A DNA stretch of 64,000 bases from Pseudoxanthomonas sp. JBR18 (lineage in GTDB: Bacteria; Pseudomonadota; Gammaproteobacteria; Xanthomonadales; Xanthomonadaceae): NCBI RefSeq assembly GCF_028198165.1, contig NZ_CP116339.1, forward strand, positions 496,001 through 560,000. Direction: 5' to 3'. The notes under the pieces were generated by a model. It was not told where the DNA came from, did not search any database, and worked only from the letters and a program-made list of their open reading frames with translations. Below, piece by piece: positions 8,073 through 17,852 of this stretch (position 1 is the first letter of the stretch; each line of letters opens with the position of its first letter). The position numbers and the translations under genes were made by a program.

Positions 8073-9707
8073 ATGTTGCTGCAACGTGTCGCACCCGCCG
8101 CCGCGCTGGCCCTCGGCCTGTATACCTTCGCGCTGTCCTCGCCGGCGCAGAATGCGACGCCGCCCCACCACTTCATCCGCGTCACGTTGGATGGGGCCAG
8201 CGACCAGCCTGTCTCCGGGCGCCTGCTGGTCTTCGCCGCCCAGGCTCAGGCCGCCCGGGCCGAGGCCAAGGACGGCAAGGTCGAGGAGGTGGACACCAAC
8301 CCGTTCGATCCGACCGCCGTGGCCGTGGCCGGGCGCGAGGTGAGCGGGCTCACGCCCGGCGCCAGCGTGATGGTCGACCTGGACGATGTGGCCTTTCCGT
8401 CAGGCTTCTCGACGCTGCCGGCCGGCGACTATGTGTTCCAGGCGGTGCTGGACCCCGATCACAGCTACAACTACCTGGGCCGCGACGGTGGCGACCTGGT
8501 CAGCGCGGTGGCCGAAGGCCCGTTGGCGGCGGGCAAGGCGCTGCCGAACCTGTCGCTGGTCAAGCGCCTGCCGGTGCACGATGACCCATGGAGGCTGTCC
8601 TCCCGTGCTCCGCAAGCGGTGCGCGATGCGCTGCCGCAGGCCAAGGCGCAGACCCACGACGCCTCCATGGTCAGCCCGGCGCTGAGCGCGTTCTGGGGCC
8701 GGCCGATCCAGGTGCGCGCGCGGGTGCTGGTCCCGCCCGGCTATGACGCCAAGGCGGCCACGCGCTACCCCACGGTGTATTTCACCCACGGCTTCACCGG
8801 CAACTACGACCGTCTGGCCGGCAACATCGCCACGGTGTGGCAGGCCATGGCCAGCGGGCAGATGCCGAAGATGATCTGGGTGTTCCTGGACGAGTCCACG
8901 CCGACCGGCACCCATGAGTTCGCCGACTCGGTGAACAACGGCCCGTGGGGCACGGCGCTGACCGAGGAGGTCATCCCCGCGCTGGAGCGTGAGTACCGCA
9001 TGGACGCCAAGCCCAGTGGACGCTTCCTCAACGGCCACTCCTCCGGCGGCTGGGCCACGCTGTGGCTGCAGACCCGCTACCCGAAGATCTTCGGTGGCAC
9101 CTGGTCGACCTCGCCGGACCCCAGCGACTTCCACGACTTCACCGGCGTGGACCTGTACGCGCCCGACGCCAACCTGTACACGCGCGCCGACGGCAGCCCG
9201 GTGCCGCTGATCCGCGACCACGGCAAGGTCATCGCCAACATGGAGACCTTCGCCCGGCTCGAACGCGTGCTCGGCCCGTACGGTGGGCAAATGGGTTCGT
9301 TCGACTGGGTGTTCTCCCCGCGCGGGCAGGATGGCGCGCCGCTGCCGATGTTCGACCGCGACACCGGCAAGGTCGATCCCAAGGTCGTGGCCTATTGGCA
9401 TGCGCACTACGACATCGCCGCGCGCGTGGCCGCGCACTGGCCGCAGCTCAAGCCTGACCTGGATGGCAAGATCCACCTGATCGTAGGCACGGCCGATACG
9501 TTCTATCTGGACGGGGCGGCGCACCGCTTCAAGGCGGTGCTGGACAAGCTGGGCGCGAAGAGCGACTTCCGCTTCCTGCCCGATCGCACACACTTTGATC
9601 TGTACAAGCAGGGCGACGACGACAGCGCGCTGTTGAAGAAGATCGCTTGGGAGATGTATGCGGTGGCCCGGCCCGGTCAGGCACGGACCAAGGCGCCAGG
9701 CCAGTAG
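8073..9707 (+). CDS. Exported alpha/beta-hydrolase, enterochelin esterase (esterase D)-like
   Basis: A 544-residue protein with a signal peptide (cleavage near residue 25). The N-terminal 170 residues form a beta-rich accessory domain. The C-terminal part has the putative esterase fold: YPTVYFTHGF near 232, the nucleophile elbow GHSSGG (Ser323) and a late histidine in DRTHFDLY. The family includes Fes-type siderophore esterases, feruloyl/acetyl-xylan esterases and mycolyltransferase-like proteins. The nearby glycosidases make a carbohydrate esterase role plausible, but this is inference. The gene diverges from the SPFH gene and converges on poxB. Confidence 0.75.
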   Translation: MLLQRVAPAAALALGLYTFALSSPAQNATPPHHFIRVTLDGASDQPVSGRLLVFAAQAQAARAEAKDGKVEEVDTNPFDPTAVAVAGREVSGLTPGASVMVDLDDVAFPSGFSTLPAGDYVFQAVLDPDHSYNYLGRDGGDLVSAVAEGPLAAGKALPNLSLVKRLPVHDDPWRLSSRAPQAVRDALPQAKAQTHDASMVSPALSAFWGRPIQVRARVLVPPGYDAKAATRYPTVYFTHGFTGNYDRLAGNIATVWQAMASGQMPKMIWVFLDESTPTGTHEFADSVNNGPWGTALTEEVIPALEREYRMDAKPSGRFLNGHSSGGWATLWLQTRYPKIFGGTWSTSPDPSDFHDFTGVDLYAPDANLYTRADGSPVPLIRDHGKVIANMETFARLERVLGPYGGQMGSFDWVFSPRGQDGAPLPMFDRDTGKVDPKVVAYWHAHYDIAARVAAHWPQLKPDLDGKIHLIVGTADTFYLDGAAHRFKAVLDKLGAKSDFRFLPDRTHFDLYKQGDDDSALLKKIAWEMYAVARPGQARTKAPGQ

Positions 9708-9727
9708 AGCCACCGTCGAGACCTACC

Positions 9728-9752
9728 CCGGCGCGCCTGGCGGGCGCGCCGG
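9728..9752. terminator. GC-rich hairpin between convergent genes
   Basis: CCGGCGCGCC and GGCGCGCCGG form a perfect 10-bp stem with a 5-base loop between the convergent esterase and poxB genes. There is no following T-run, so it may assist termination or mRNA stability on both strands and is not a classic intrinsic terminator. Confidence 0.4.
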
Positions 9753-9762
9753 TGGCATTGCG

Positions 9763-11517
9763 CTAGTCGTCGGACTTGCGCGACCTGCGCGACTTAAGCC
9801 GGTCGACGAAATTGTCCTTCAGCAGCGACTTGACCTCCTGCCCGCGCCCCTTCAGCACGGCCTTGGCGCCGTACAGCGCGGTGCCAGCGACCTGGGCGAA
9901 CTCCACCTTGGGCGGCATCACCAGTTCGGTCGGGCTGGTGTGCACGTCCAGCAGCGCCGGCCCGGGATGGGCCAGGACGTCGCGCACGGCCTGCTCCAGG
10001 TCTTCGCTGCGGGTGACGGTGCGGCCGTAGAACCCGATCACCTCGGCAAGGCGGCCGAAATCCGGGTTCCTCAGGTCGGTGTAGTTGTCCAGCAGACCCT
10101 CGACCTTCTGCTCGAGCTCGACGAAGTTCAGCGAACTGTTGTTGTAGACGATCACCTTGATCGGCAGTTGCTCCTGCACGGCGGTCAGCAGATCGCCCAG
10201 CAACATGGCCAGGCCGCCATCACCCGACAGCGAGATCACCTGCCGCCCGGGGAAGGCCTTCTGCAGGCCGAGCGCCTGCGGCATGGCGTTGGCCATCGTG
10301 CCGTGCAGCAGGCTGGTCAGCGTGCGGCGCCGGCCGTTGCCGCGGATATGGCGCAGCAGCCACACCATCGGTGAGCCGCCATCGGCCGTGAACAAGGCAT
10401 CGTCGGTGGCGTGGCGATCGATCAGCGCGGTCAGGTGCTGGGGATGGATCAGCTCGCCTTCGCCCGGCTGCTCTTCCTCGGCCAGGGTGTCCAGCGCCGC
10501 CTTGCGATGCTCGAGGCATTCGTCCAGATAGGCGCGGTCGCTGCGTGGGGTCAGCAGCGGCAGCAGCGCCTGCAGGGTCGGGGCGATGTCGCCGACCAGG
10601 CCCAAGTCCACCGGATGCCGGCGCCCCAGGTGCGAGCCATCCCGATCGACCTGCAGCAAGGTGGCCTTGTCCGGGTAGTACTGCGCCCAGGCGAAGTCCG
10701 CGCCCAACAACAGCAGCGTGTCGCAGGACATCAGCGCGTGGTAGCCGCTCTCCACGCCGAAGATGCCGGTCATGCCCATGTTGAAGGGGTTGTCGTGCTC
10801 GACGAAATCCTTGCCGCGCGAGGTGTGGGCGATGGGCGCCTTGAGCGTCTCGGCCACTTGCAGCAGCCAGGGGTGAGCCGTCTCGCAGCCGGCGCCGGCA
10901 TAGATGGCCACCTTGCCACCGGCATTGAGTTTGTCGGCCAGCAGCTGCAGCTCGGCGTCGGACGGGCGCAGCACCGGTGCGGTGAAGTGCACGCCGAACG
11001 GCACGTCATGCTTGACCTCCATCGTGGAGATGTCCGACGGCAGGATCACCACCGCCACGCCGCGCCGGCTGATCGCCGCCTGGCAGGCCAGCGCGACCAC
11101 GCGATGAGCCTGCTCGGCGCTGTGCACCTGCTCGCAGAACACACTGCAGCTCTTGTAGACCGCGGCGAAATCCACTTCCTGCGGAAACTCCATGCCCAGT
11201 TCTGCGGTGACGATCTGGCTGGCGATCAGCACCACCGGGGCACGGTTGCGGTTGGCCTCGAACAGGCCGTTGATGAAGTGCAGGCCACCGGGCCCGCACG
11301 AGCCGGCGCAGGCGGTGAGCCGGTTGGCGATGAGCGCCTCGGCGCCGGCGGCGAAGGCACCGGCTTCCTCGTGGCGCACATGCACCCATTGGATGCCACT
11401 GTCGGCGATGGCGTCGGTGACGTGGTTGAGGGTGTCGCCGACGATGCCGTAGCAGTGCTGGACGCCGGCCTGTTCAAGGGTGTCGACGACGATGCGGGCG
11501 ACGGTGGGGTGGGCCAT
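9763..11517 (-). CDS. poxB: Pyruvate dehydrogenase (quinone), pyruvate oxidase
   Basis: A 584-residue thiamine diphosphate enzyme that oxidatively decarboxylates pyruvate to acetate and CO2, passing electrons through FAD to membrane quinone. The N-terminal domain has the activating glutamate in HVRHEEAGAFAAGAEA. The central FAD-binding domain follows. The C-terminal TPP domain has the SLSGDGGLAM ... YNNSSLNF metal/TPP motif near residue 440. Length fits the E. coli enzyme (572 residues), with an extra basic tail. The ATG at 11517 starts the conserved VARIVVDTLEQAG sequence and has GGAG about ten bases upstream. A 329-residue upstream in-frame extension has no family similarity and crosses the opposite-strand flavin reductase, so it was discarded. 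Confidence 0.92.
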   Translation of the reverse strand: MAHPTVARIVVDTLEQAGVQHCYGIVGDTLNHVTDAIADSGIQWVHVRHEEAGAFAAGAEALIANRLTACAGSCGPGGLHFINGLFEANRNRAPVVLIASQIVTAELGMEFPQEVDFAAVYKSCSVFCEQVHSAEQAHRVVALACQAAISRRGVAVVILPSDISTMEVKHDVPFGVHFTAPVLRPSDAELQLLADKLNAGGKVAIYAGAGCETAHPWLLQVAETLKAPIAHTSRGKDFVEHDNPFNMGMTGIFGVESGYHALMSCDTLLLLGADFAWAQYYPDKATLLQVDRDGSHLGRRHPVDLGLVGDIAPTLQALLPLLTPRSDRAYLDECLEHRKAALDTLAEEEQPGEGELIHPQHLTALIDRHATDDALFTADGGSPMVWLLRHIRGNGRRRTLTSLLHGTMANAMPQALGLQKAFPGRQVISLSGDGGLAMLLGDLLTAVQEQLPIKVIVYNNSSLNFVELEQKVEGLLDNYTDLRNPDFGRLAEVIGFYGRTVTRSEDLEQAVRDVLAHPGPALLDVHTSPTELVMPPKVEFAQVAGTALYGAKAVLKGRGQEVKSLLKDNFVDRLKSRRSRKSDD

Positions 11518-11898
11518 GGGATGCAAACTCCAGCGCGGGCCTCCCATGCTAGGCATCGCGCGATGAGGCGAGCGTCGATGGCATGTTGCGTCTCCGTCAA
11601 CGACATGGGACGGGGCACGGCCGTGGTGCCCGATAGATCGTCTGCGGCCACGTTCCGTTCGGCCCTGGAGACGGCAGGGATGCATGCGCGGCTGCAGGGC
11701 CGATAGCGTGGTCCCACGCATGCCCTGGCTGTCACGCGCGCCGCCATGGCGGCGCAATCCATGTTCCCCGATTGCGCAGGCGCCCGCACGAGCAGCCGCC
11801 AGACAACCAACGCAGCGCACATGCACCGCCAGCAGCGTGGGCGGCATCGTCATCGACATTCGGCGATCATGCCGGTCCCGCCTTCGGAACCTTCCGTC
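11518..11898. other. 381-bp divergent intergenic region
   Basis: The gap between poxB (minus) and the flavin reductase (plus) must hold both promoters. No strong palindrome, repeat or convincing small reading frame was seen. Base composition is as in the flanking genes. Confidence 0.5.
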
Positions 11899-12489
11899 AT
11901 GTCCGACAACATCCTGGTCTTCTACGGCTCCTACCGCCGCGATCGCATGGGCATCCGCCTGGCCCAGTACGTGGTGCGCACGCTCAACGCGCGCGGTGCC
12001 CAGGCCGAGCTGATCGATGCCAAGGCGGTCGACCTGCCGATGCTGGACCGCATGTACAAGGAATACCCCAAGGGCGAAGCGCCGCCGGCGATGGAAGCGC
12101 TGGCCGAGAAGCTGCGCAAGGCCGACGGCTTCGTGTTCGTCACCGGCGAATACAACTGGGGCCAGCAGCCGGGCCTGAAGAACCTCACCGACCATTTCCT
12201 GGAGGAATGGTTCTGGCGCCCGGCCGGCATCGTGAGCTACTCGGCCGGGCGCCTGTCCGGTGCGCATGCCGCGGTGGCCTGGCACGGCACGCTGTCGGAG
12301 ATGGGCATGGTGGTGATCTCCAGCACGGTCACGGTCGGGCCGATCGGCAAGACCTTGGACGCCGAGGGCCAGCCCATCGAGGCCGCCGGCCAGTCGCTGG
12401 AGCGCAGCTTTGCCCGCTTCGCCGATGACCTGGGCTGGTGGACCGAGGCGGCGCGCGCCCAGCGCCAGCGCCGCCCGCCACCGTACTGA
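11899..12489 (+). CDS. NADPH-dependent FMN reductase family protein
   Basis: A 196-residue flavodoxin-fold protein. The phosphate-binding loop is FYGSYRRDRMG near residue 9, and a second flavin contact is the GEYNWGQQPGLKNLTDH segment near residue 86, typical of NADPH-dependent FMN reductases and azoreductase-like quinone reductases. The likely role is two-electron reduction of flavin or quinones in the cytoplasm. The start at 11899 opens directly on the first beta strand, with GGAAC a few bases upstream; longer readings add unrelated residues. A strong bidirectional terminator follows. Confidence 0.85.
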   Translation: MSDNILVFYGSYRRDRMGIRLAQYVVRTLNARGAQAELIDAKAVDLPMLDRMYKEYPKGEAPPAMEALAEKLRKADGFVFVTGEYNWGQQPGLKNLTDHFLEEWFWRPAGIVSYSAGRLSGAHAAVAWHGTLSEMGMVVISSTVTVGPIGKTLDAEGQPIEAAGQSLERSFARFADDLGWWTEAARAQRQRRPPPY

Positions 12490-12515
12490 CGGCCAAACGG
12501 CCATGCACTAAAGAA

Positions 12516-12544
12516 AAAGCCCGCACATGGTGCGGGCTTTTTTG
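12516..12544. terminator. Bidirectional rho-independent terminator
   Basis: AGCCCGCAC and GTGCGGGCT form a 9-bp stem with a 4-base loop, flanked by an A-run on the left and a T-run on the right. It therefore ends transcripts of both the flavin reductase (plus) and the chemoreceptor gene (minus). Confidence 0.9.
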
Positions 12545-12565
12545 TCCTCTCCGGCGATCGATGGG

Positions 12566-14755
12566 TCAGGCCGGGATGGCGAGCGGTCCGCGTGCGGCCG
12601 ACGGGGGCGCCCCTGCCGGCGCGCGCTTGACGGCGCCCTTGCCCGGCTTGGTTCCACCGAAGCGGAACACCGCCACCGCCCGGCTCAGCTCGGCCGCCTG
12701 GTCTTCCAGGCTGCGCGCCGCGGCGGTGGCTTCTTCCACCAATGCCGCGTTCTGCTGGGTGCTCTCGTCCAGCTGCATGACCGTGCGGCTGACCTGCTCG
12801 ATGCCCGAACTCTGTTCGGCGCTGGCCGCGGAGATCTCGGCCATGATGTCGGTCACCCGCTTCACCGAGGTCACCACCTCGGCCATGGTGCTGCCGGCGC
12901 GCGCCACCAGCACCGAGCCCTGCTCGACCTCCTGCACCGAATCGGTGATCAGGGTCTTGATCTCCTTGGCCGCATCGGCCGAGCGCTGCGCCAGCGAGCG
13001 TACCTCGGAGGCCACCACGGCGAAGCCGCGGCCCTGCTCGCCGGCGCGCGCGGCTTCCACCGCCGCGTTGAGCGCCAGGATGTTGGTCTGGAAGGCGATG
13101 CCGTCGATCACGCTGATGATGTCGCCGATGCGGGCCGAAGCCGCGCTGATCGACGCCATGGTCGTCACCACGTCCTCGACCACCTGGCCGCCGGTCTGGG
13201 CCACCTCGCCCGCGCCGAGCACAAGCTGGTTGGCCTGGCGTGCACTGTCGGCGTTCTGCTTGACCGTGGAGGTCAGCTCTTCCATGGACGCGGCGGTTTC
13301 TTCCAGGTTCGCGGCCTGCTGTTCGGTGCGGACCGACAGGTCACCATTGCCGGTGGCGATCTCGCCGGCGGCGGTGTTGATCTGTTCGACCGAGCGCTGG
13401 ATGCCCTGGACGATGGTGGTGAGCTGCTCAGCGGTCCGGTTGGCGGCCGCGGCCAACAGGCCGAACGCACCTTCGTAATGGGCCTCCACGCGCTGGGACA
13501 GGTCACCATCGGCGATCGCGCCCATGATCCGGCCCACGTCCGACAGCCCCGTATCGGCCTGCTCCATGAGCAGGTTGAGCGCGCCGATCATGTCGGCGAA
13601 GGCATGCTGGTAGCGCGCCTGTTCGCCACGCGCCGAGAAGTCGCCACGCGCGGCCGCGTCGGCCAGGCGGGCGATGTCGCCGTTGATCGCCGACAGGTTG
13701 CCCTTCACCGCATCCAGCGCCTCATGCAGCGCGGCGCGCTGCCCGGGCAGGCGGCGCATGTCGCGGCGCAGGTCACCGCGGCCGTACTCGCCCATGATCT
13801 CCATCGCCTCGATGATCGCGTCCAGATGCTCGAACAGCACCCGGTTCACGCCACTGGCCAGGGTCCCGTAGTCACCCGGGAAGTCCTCGGGCATCCGGTG
13901 GGCGATGTCCTCGCCCTGCTGCAGGCGCGTCAGGGTCTGCATCTCGCCGTTGAAGCGCTGCAGCACCTGCTGCATCTGGCCCATGCTGGTCATCAGCTGC
14001 CCGGCCTCGTCGCGCGACTCGACCTTGATCTGGGTATCGAAGCGGCCGGCCGCGATGGCCTCGGCGGCACGCGTGGCCGCGCGCAGCGGCGTCCCGATGG
14101 CCGCGGCGATCAACCAGCACAGGCCGACCACGATGGCGATCAAACCGGCGCCGATCAAGGTCAGGGTGCGGGTGAACTTCCAGGCCTCGGCCTGGATGTC
14201 CTCGGCATACACGCCCATCGCCACGATCCAGTTCCACTGGGGGAAGGCGGCCGCGTAGCTGATCTTGGGCAACTGTTTCTTGCTGCCCGGCTTGGGCGCG
14301 CTGTAGTTGCTGAAGCCATCACCCTGGCTGACGGCCTTCTGGATGTCGCGATAGACGTATTCGCCGGCATCGCTCTTGTAGTCGCTCATGTCCGTCCCGG
14401 GCTTGCGCTTGGGATGCATGACGATGCGCATCTGCGGGTCGGCGACGAAGAAATAGTCCACGCCGCCGTTGGTGCGCATGTCGGCGAGCGCCGCCTTGGC
14501 CTGGTCCTGGGCCTGGGCGTGTGTCAGCGCGCCACTGGCCTCGCGCTTGGCATAGTGCTCCAGCACCGACAAGCCCATGTCCACCTGCGTCTTGACGCTG
14601 GCCTTGCGGGCGGCCACCAGGTCGAGATACTGCAACCGTGCCGCAGCGACCGACAGGATGACCACACCGACCGTGATCAAAGCACAGAGCAGCACGAACT
14701 TGCGTGTCAGCGGCAGGTTGGCGATATGGCGACGTAACGAGACAAGGGGGTTCAT
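12566..14755 (-). CDS. Methyl-accepting chemotaxis protein with single Cache domain and several HAMP-like repeats
   Basis: A 729-residue transmembrane chemoreceptor. TM1 is at about residues 16-38 and TM2 at about 190-212. Between them is a periplasmic single-Cache domain ([15 protein letters not shown] motif). A HAMP domain follows TM2. Residues 270-440 contain further HAMP-like units ([26 protein letters not shown]), giving a poly-HAMP linker. The signalling hairpin tip [28 protein letters not shown] is near residue 555. The start at 14755 has GGAG six bases before it. No conserved C-terminal CheR-binding pentapeptide is visible. Confidence 0.9.
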   Translation of the reverse strand: MNPLVSLRRHIANLPLTRKFVLLCALITVGVVILSVAAARLQYLDLVAARKASVKTQVDMGLSVLEHYAKREASGALTHAQAQDQAKAALADMRTNGGVDYFFVADPQMRIVMHPKRKPGTDMSDYKSDAGEYVYRDIQKAVSQGDGFSNYSAPKPGSKKQLPKISYAAAFPQWNWIVAMGVYAEDIQAEAWKFTRTLTLIGAGLIAIVVGLCWLIAAAIGTPLRAATRAAEAIAAGRFDTQIKVESRDEAGQLMTSMGQMQQVLQRFNGEMQTLTRLQQGEDIAHRMPEDFPGDYGTLASGVNRVLFEHLDAIIEAMEIMGEYGRGDLRRDMRRLPGQRAALHEALDAVKGNLSAINGDIARLADAAARGDFSARGEQARYQHAFADMIGALNLLMEQADTGLSDVGRIMGAIADGDLSQRVEAHYEGAFGLLAAAANRTAEQLTTIVQGIQRSVEQINTAAGEIATGNGDLSVRTEQQAANLEETAASMEELTSTVKQNADSARQANQLVLGAGEVAQTGGQVVEDVVTTMASISAASARIGDIISVIDGIAFQTNILALNAAVEAARAGEQGRGFAVVASEVRSLAQRSADAAKEIKTLITDSVQEVEQGSVLVARAGSTMAEVVTSVKRVTDIMAEISAASAEQSSGIEQVSRTVMQLDESTQQNAALVEEATAAARSLEDQAAELSRAVAVFRFGGTKPGKGAVKRAPAGAPPSAARGPLAIPA

Positions 14756-14942
14756 GAGGCGCTCCGGATTCCAATCAGCATTGGCATAAGGCGATATCGG
14801 CGGGTCGCTGACAGCCTTGACCAGTTTTTTCTGAACACGCACCCAGCCCAGTCCCTCAAGCCCACGCCCGTCTGGTCGATATTTGCTGTGACGCGGATGC
14901 TTGGGTCGTCCGTTCCCCGCCGCCCCGCCCAGGTCCTGCGCA

Positions 14943-16562
14943 ATGCCTCAACTGCCCGATCCGCCACCGCCGAAGGGAGGGCTGCGCCGACTCCTGTCCA
15001 AGCTGGGCGAGCGCGGTGAGGACACCGCCACGCCCGGCAAGGCGGTGCTGACGACCACCCATCGACGCGTGTCCGCGAGCACGCCCTCGGCAGTCGAGGT
15101 TGCCGCTCCGCCAGTCGATGCGGCGGCCGCCACCGCCGCGCTCATGCGCCTGTTCTCCCATGCCCATCGGCCGGAGGAACTGCTGGATGCCTTCGCCAGC
15201 GGCATGGCCAGCCTGCATGGCGAACTGGGCGACATGGGCCGGCGTCTGCGCGTGGCTCACGATGCCGGCGACTGGCCCGGCTATGGCCGCGCCCTGCGCC
15301 AGTTGATCGACAAGTACATCCGCACCATCGACGTGGCCGACCCGCTGGCCGCCGGACGCACCCAGGCCGAATACTTGCGCGACCTGCTGCGCCATGCCCT
15401 GGGCAATGCCCTGGCCACGCTGCTCCAGCGCACCCCGGACCTGGTCGAGGAAGCCCAGTCGCTGGGCACTGCGCTGCGCCACTGGCGCCCGGGCCAGGAT
15501 CTGGGCGTCATGGAGACCCGCCTGCGTGAACTCACCCACCAGATCGGGCTGCGCGCCGACGATGCCAACGAGCAGCAGAACCTGCTACTGGGCCTGTTCG
15601 ACCTATTGCTGGAGAACGTCGGCGAGCTGATCGACGAGCGCAGCTGGCTACAGGGCCAGATCGGCATGGTCCGCCAGCTGATCGCCGGGCCGATGGACGC
15701 CCCGGCCATCGAGCAGGCGCGCGGCACGCTGCGCGAGGTCATCTACAAGCAGGGCCTGCTCAAGCAGGGCATCGCCGAGTCCAAGCAGGCCATGCGCGAG
15801 ATGATGGTGTCCTTCGTCGACCGCCTGGGCGGCATGGCCACCAGCACCGGCGAATACCACGACCGCGTCGCTGGCTATACCCAGGCCATCGGCGACGCCA
15901 ACAGCATCGCCGAGCTCAACCGCCTGTTGCAGGAGGTGCTGGACGATACCGCCGGCATGCAGGCAGAAGCGGCTTCGGCACGCGATGTGCTGCTCAACGC
16001 CCAACAGCAGGTACAAGCCGCTGAAGCGCGCATCCAGGCGCTGGAGCAGGAGCTCAAGGACGTGGCCGGGCTGGTGCGCGAGGACCAGCTGACCGGCGCG
16101 CTCAACCGACGCGGCTTCGAGGAACTGTTCGAGCGCGAGGTGGCGCGCACCCAGCGCAGCAGCGCCCCGCTGTGTGTGGCCATGCTGGACCTGGACGATT
16201 TCCGCAAGCTCAACGAGACCCATGGCCATGCCGGCGGCGATGCCGCCCTGCGTCACGTCGTGGAGATCGCCCGCGCCACTTTGCGCGCCACCGACGCCAT
16301 CGCCCGCTTCGGCGGCGAGGAATTTGTGCTGCTGCTGCCGGACGCGACCATCTTCGAGGGCAGCGCCGCGGTCACCCGCCTGCAGCGCGCGCTGGCCCAG
16401 CACTCGTTCCTGCACGAGGACATGCGCGTGTTCGTCACCTTCAGCGCCGGCGTGGCTCTGCGCAAACCGGACGAGGCCCAGGACGTGCTGCTCAAGCGTG
16501 CCGACCGCGCCATGTACGAGGCCAAGAAGGCAGGCAAGAACCGCGTCCTGAGCGCCGACTGA
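14943..16562 (+). CDS. Diguanylate cyclase (GGDEF domain) with long helical N-terminal region
   Basis: A 539-residue protein predicted cytoplasmic, with no membrane segment. Residues 50-370 are almost entirely helical with a coiled-coil stretch just before the catalytic domain (about 330-375). The GGDEF domain follows, with active-site GGEEF in [14 protein letters not shown] and a preceding [15 protein letters not shown] metal/substrate motif, so cyclic di-GMP synthesis is likely. No RxxD inhibitory site was recognised with confidence. The ATG at 14943 was preferred over an upstream TTG, which has no clear ribosome site. It diverges from the chemoreceptor gene. Confidence 0.88.
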   Translation: MPQLPDPPPPKGGLRRLLSKLGERGEDTATPGKAVLTTTHRRVSASTPSAVEVAAPPVDAAAATAALMRLFSHAHRPEELLDAFASGMASLHGELGDMGRRLRVAHDAGDWPGYGRALRQLIDKYIRTIDVADPLAAGRTQAEYLRDLLRHALGNALATLLQRTPDLVEEAQSLGTALRHWRPGQDLGVMETRLRELTHQIGLRADDANEQQNLLLGLFDLLLENVGELIDERSWLQGQIGMVRQLIAGPMDAPAIEQARGTLREVIYKQGLLKQGIAESKQAMREMMVSFVDRLGGMATSTGEYHDRVAGYTQAIGDANSIAELNRLLQEVLDDTAGMQAEAASARDVLLNAQQQVQAAEARIQALEQELKDVAGLVREDQLTGALNRRGFEELFEREVARTQRSSAPLCVAMLDLDDFRKLNETHGHAGGDAALRHVVEIARATLRATDAIARFGGEEFVLLLPDATIFEGSAAVTRLQRALAQHSFLHEDMRVFVTFSAGVALRKPDEAQDVLLKRADRAMYEAKKAGKNRVLSAD

Positions 16563-16774
16563 GCGCGAGACCTGCGCGCAGGTGGCGATGAAAGACTCGG
16601 CCGCGTGGCAGCGGACACCGCGCCTTGGGCCACACGATGTCGAGACAGGCAGGCGTCGACACGGCAGCCGTGCCGACGGTGGCCGGCTGAAGCGGACACT
16701 CACCGCCGTTTCATCCGGGCTGGCACCGCCGCGCGTTAAGGTCGGCGCCCTTGTTCCCTCAAGCGAGACCCGAG

Positions 16775-17215
16775 ATGAGCCTGTTCTCCAGCATCGTCAA
16801 CAAGATCTTCGGCCATGCCCAGCCGGCCGCGCCGGCGACGCCGGTCGCCGCGCCCGGCCCGCAGGTGACCATCGTCGATGGTTCCGAGGCCACCGCCGAC
16901 ATCGCCCCGCCGGCACGCAACCCGGCCCCGGCCCCGGCCCAGGCCGCTGCCGCCGCGCCGGTGGACGTGGAAGCCGTGCTCACCGACATGGCCGCGGCCA
17001 AGGGCGGCAAGAGCGACTGGAAGCATTCCATCGTCGACCTGCTCAAGCTGCTGGACCTGGATTCCAGCCTGGATGCGCGCAAGCAGTTGGCCGAGGAACT
17101 GGACGTGCACGCCGGCGCCCATGGCAGCGCCGAGCAGAACATCGCCCTGCATAAGGCGGTCATGCGCAAGTTGGCCGAGAACGGCGGCAAGGTCCCCGCC
17201 GACCTGAAGGACTGA
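16775..17215 (+). CDS. DUF3597 family protein
   Basis: A 146-residue protein opening with SLFSSIVNKIFGHA, followed by a low-complexity Ala/Pro linker (residues 18-72) and a helical C-terminal domain with KSDWKHSIVDLLKLLDLDSSLDARKQLAEEL. The layout is typical of DUF3597, a small helical domain of unknown function widespread in proteobacteria. The start at 16775 gives the conserved N-terminal helix and is preceded by GAGACCCGAG. No operon partner is evident. Confidence 0.8.
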   Translation: MSLFSSIVNKIFGHAQPAAPATPVAAPGPQVTIVDGSEATADIAPPARNPAPAPAQAAAAAPVDVEAVLTDMAAAKGGKSDWKHSIVDLLKLLDLDSSLDARKQLAEELDVHAGAHGSAEQNIALHKAVMRKLAENGGKVPADLKD

Positions 17216-17294
17216 CGCCCGCCCGCCGCCCGCCGCGATCGGCGCCGGGCGGAACGGGGCGCGTTGCGATGGCCCCCCTAGGCGGCCGTCGCGA

Positions 17295-17516
17295 TCAGCT
17301 CGCGCTGGCCAGCCGGCGGCCGCCGCCAAGCAGCCTGGCTGGCAGCAGCAGCACGGCCCGCAGCAGCGCGAAGACCGCGCCGAAGGTCACTCCGACCAGC
17401 CGGAACGGCAGCGACAGCAGCCACACCAGCGGCCAGGCCACCAGGGCCAGGAGCGCCAATGGCCAGCACAGCACGGCCAACAGGCACCACAGCAACAGCG
17501 TCGTCAGGGTCCGCAT
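17295..17516 (-). CDS. Small membrane protein of unknown function
   Basis: A 73-residue protein consisting of two or three hydrophobic helices (residues 4-30 and 33-60) and a short basic tail. The ATG at 17516 is preceded by GGGAG about eight bases upstream on the minus strand, which supports real translation. No family was recognised. It lies convergent to the DUF3597 gene and apparently stands alone. Confidence 0.6.
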   Translation of the reverse strand: MRTLTTLLLWCLLAVLCWPLALLALVAWPLVWLLSLPFRLVGVTFGAVFALLRAVLLLPARLLGGGRRLASAS

Positions 17517-17852
17517 GGGAAAAACTCCCGGGAGCCGAAGGAAACGCAAGCCTACGCCATCGGCGCCAGGCCCGGCGCAAGGCCGTACGGCTCAGCGCCG
17601 GTGGCCGCTGGAAGGTCTGGTCACCATCCGTCCCACCCTGGACGAAGGGCTCCAGCGCGGCGGAGCACAGCATGCGCGCCACGGCCCGCATTGCCTGGCG
17701 GGCAGTACGGCGGTCGCCGACGACCGGCGCGATCCCGTCGGCGGCGCGCAGGCGGACATTGAGCAGCCCTCTGGACGATCCCTGTCCGGTGGCGGGTCAA
17801 GGCGCGGGCATGTCGGCCGGCGCGACACGCGGCAACGCCGCGCGGCCCCTTT
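17517..17852. other. 336-bp gap without a supported gene
   Basis: Only short, GC-driven reading frames occur between the small membrane protein and the soluble chemoreceptor gene. None has a convincing ribosome site or recognisable product, and no clear hairpin terminator was seen. Confidence 0.5.

Noticed and set aside
11518..12504. 329-residue N-terminal extension of PoxB
   Set aside because: It is antisense to the flavin reductase; PoxB family length and the ribosome site place the start at 11517.
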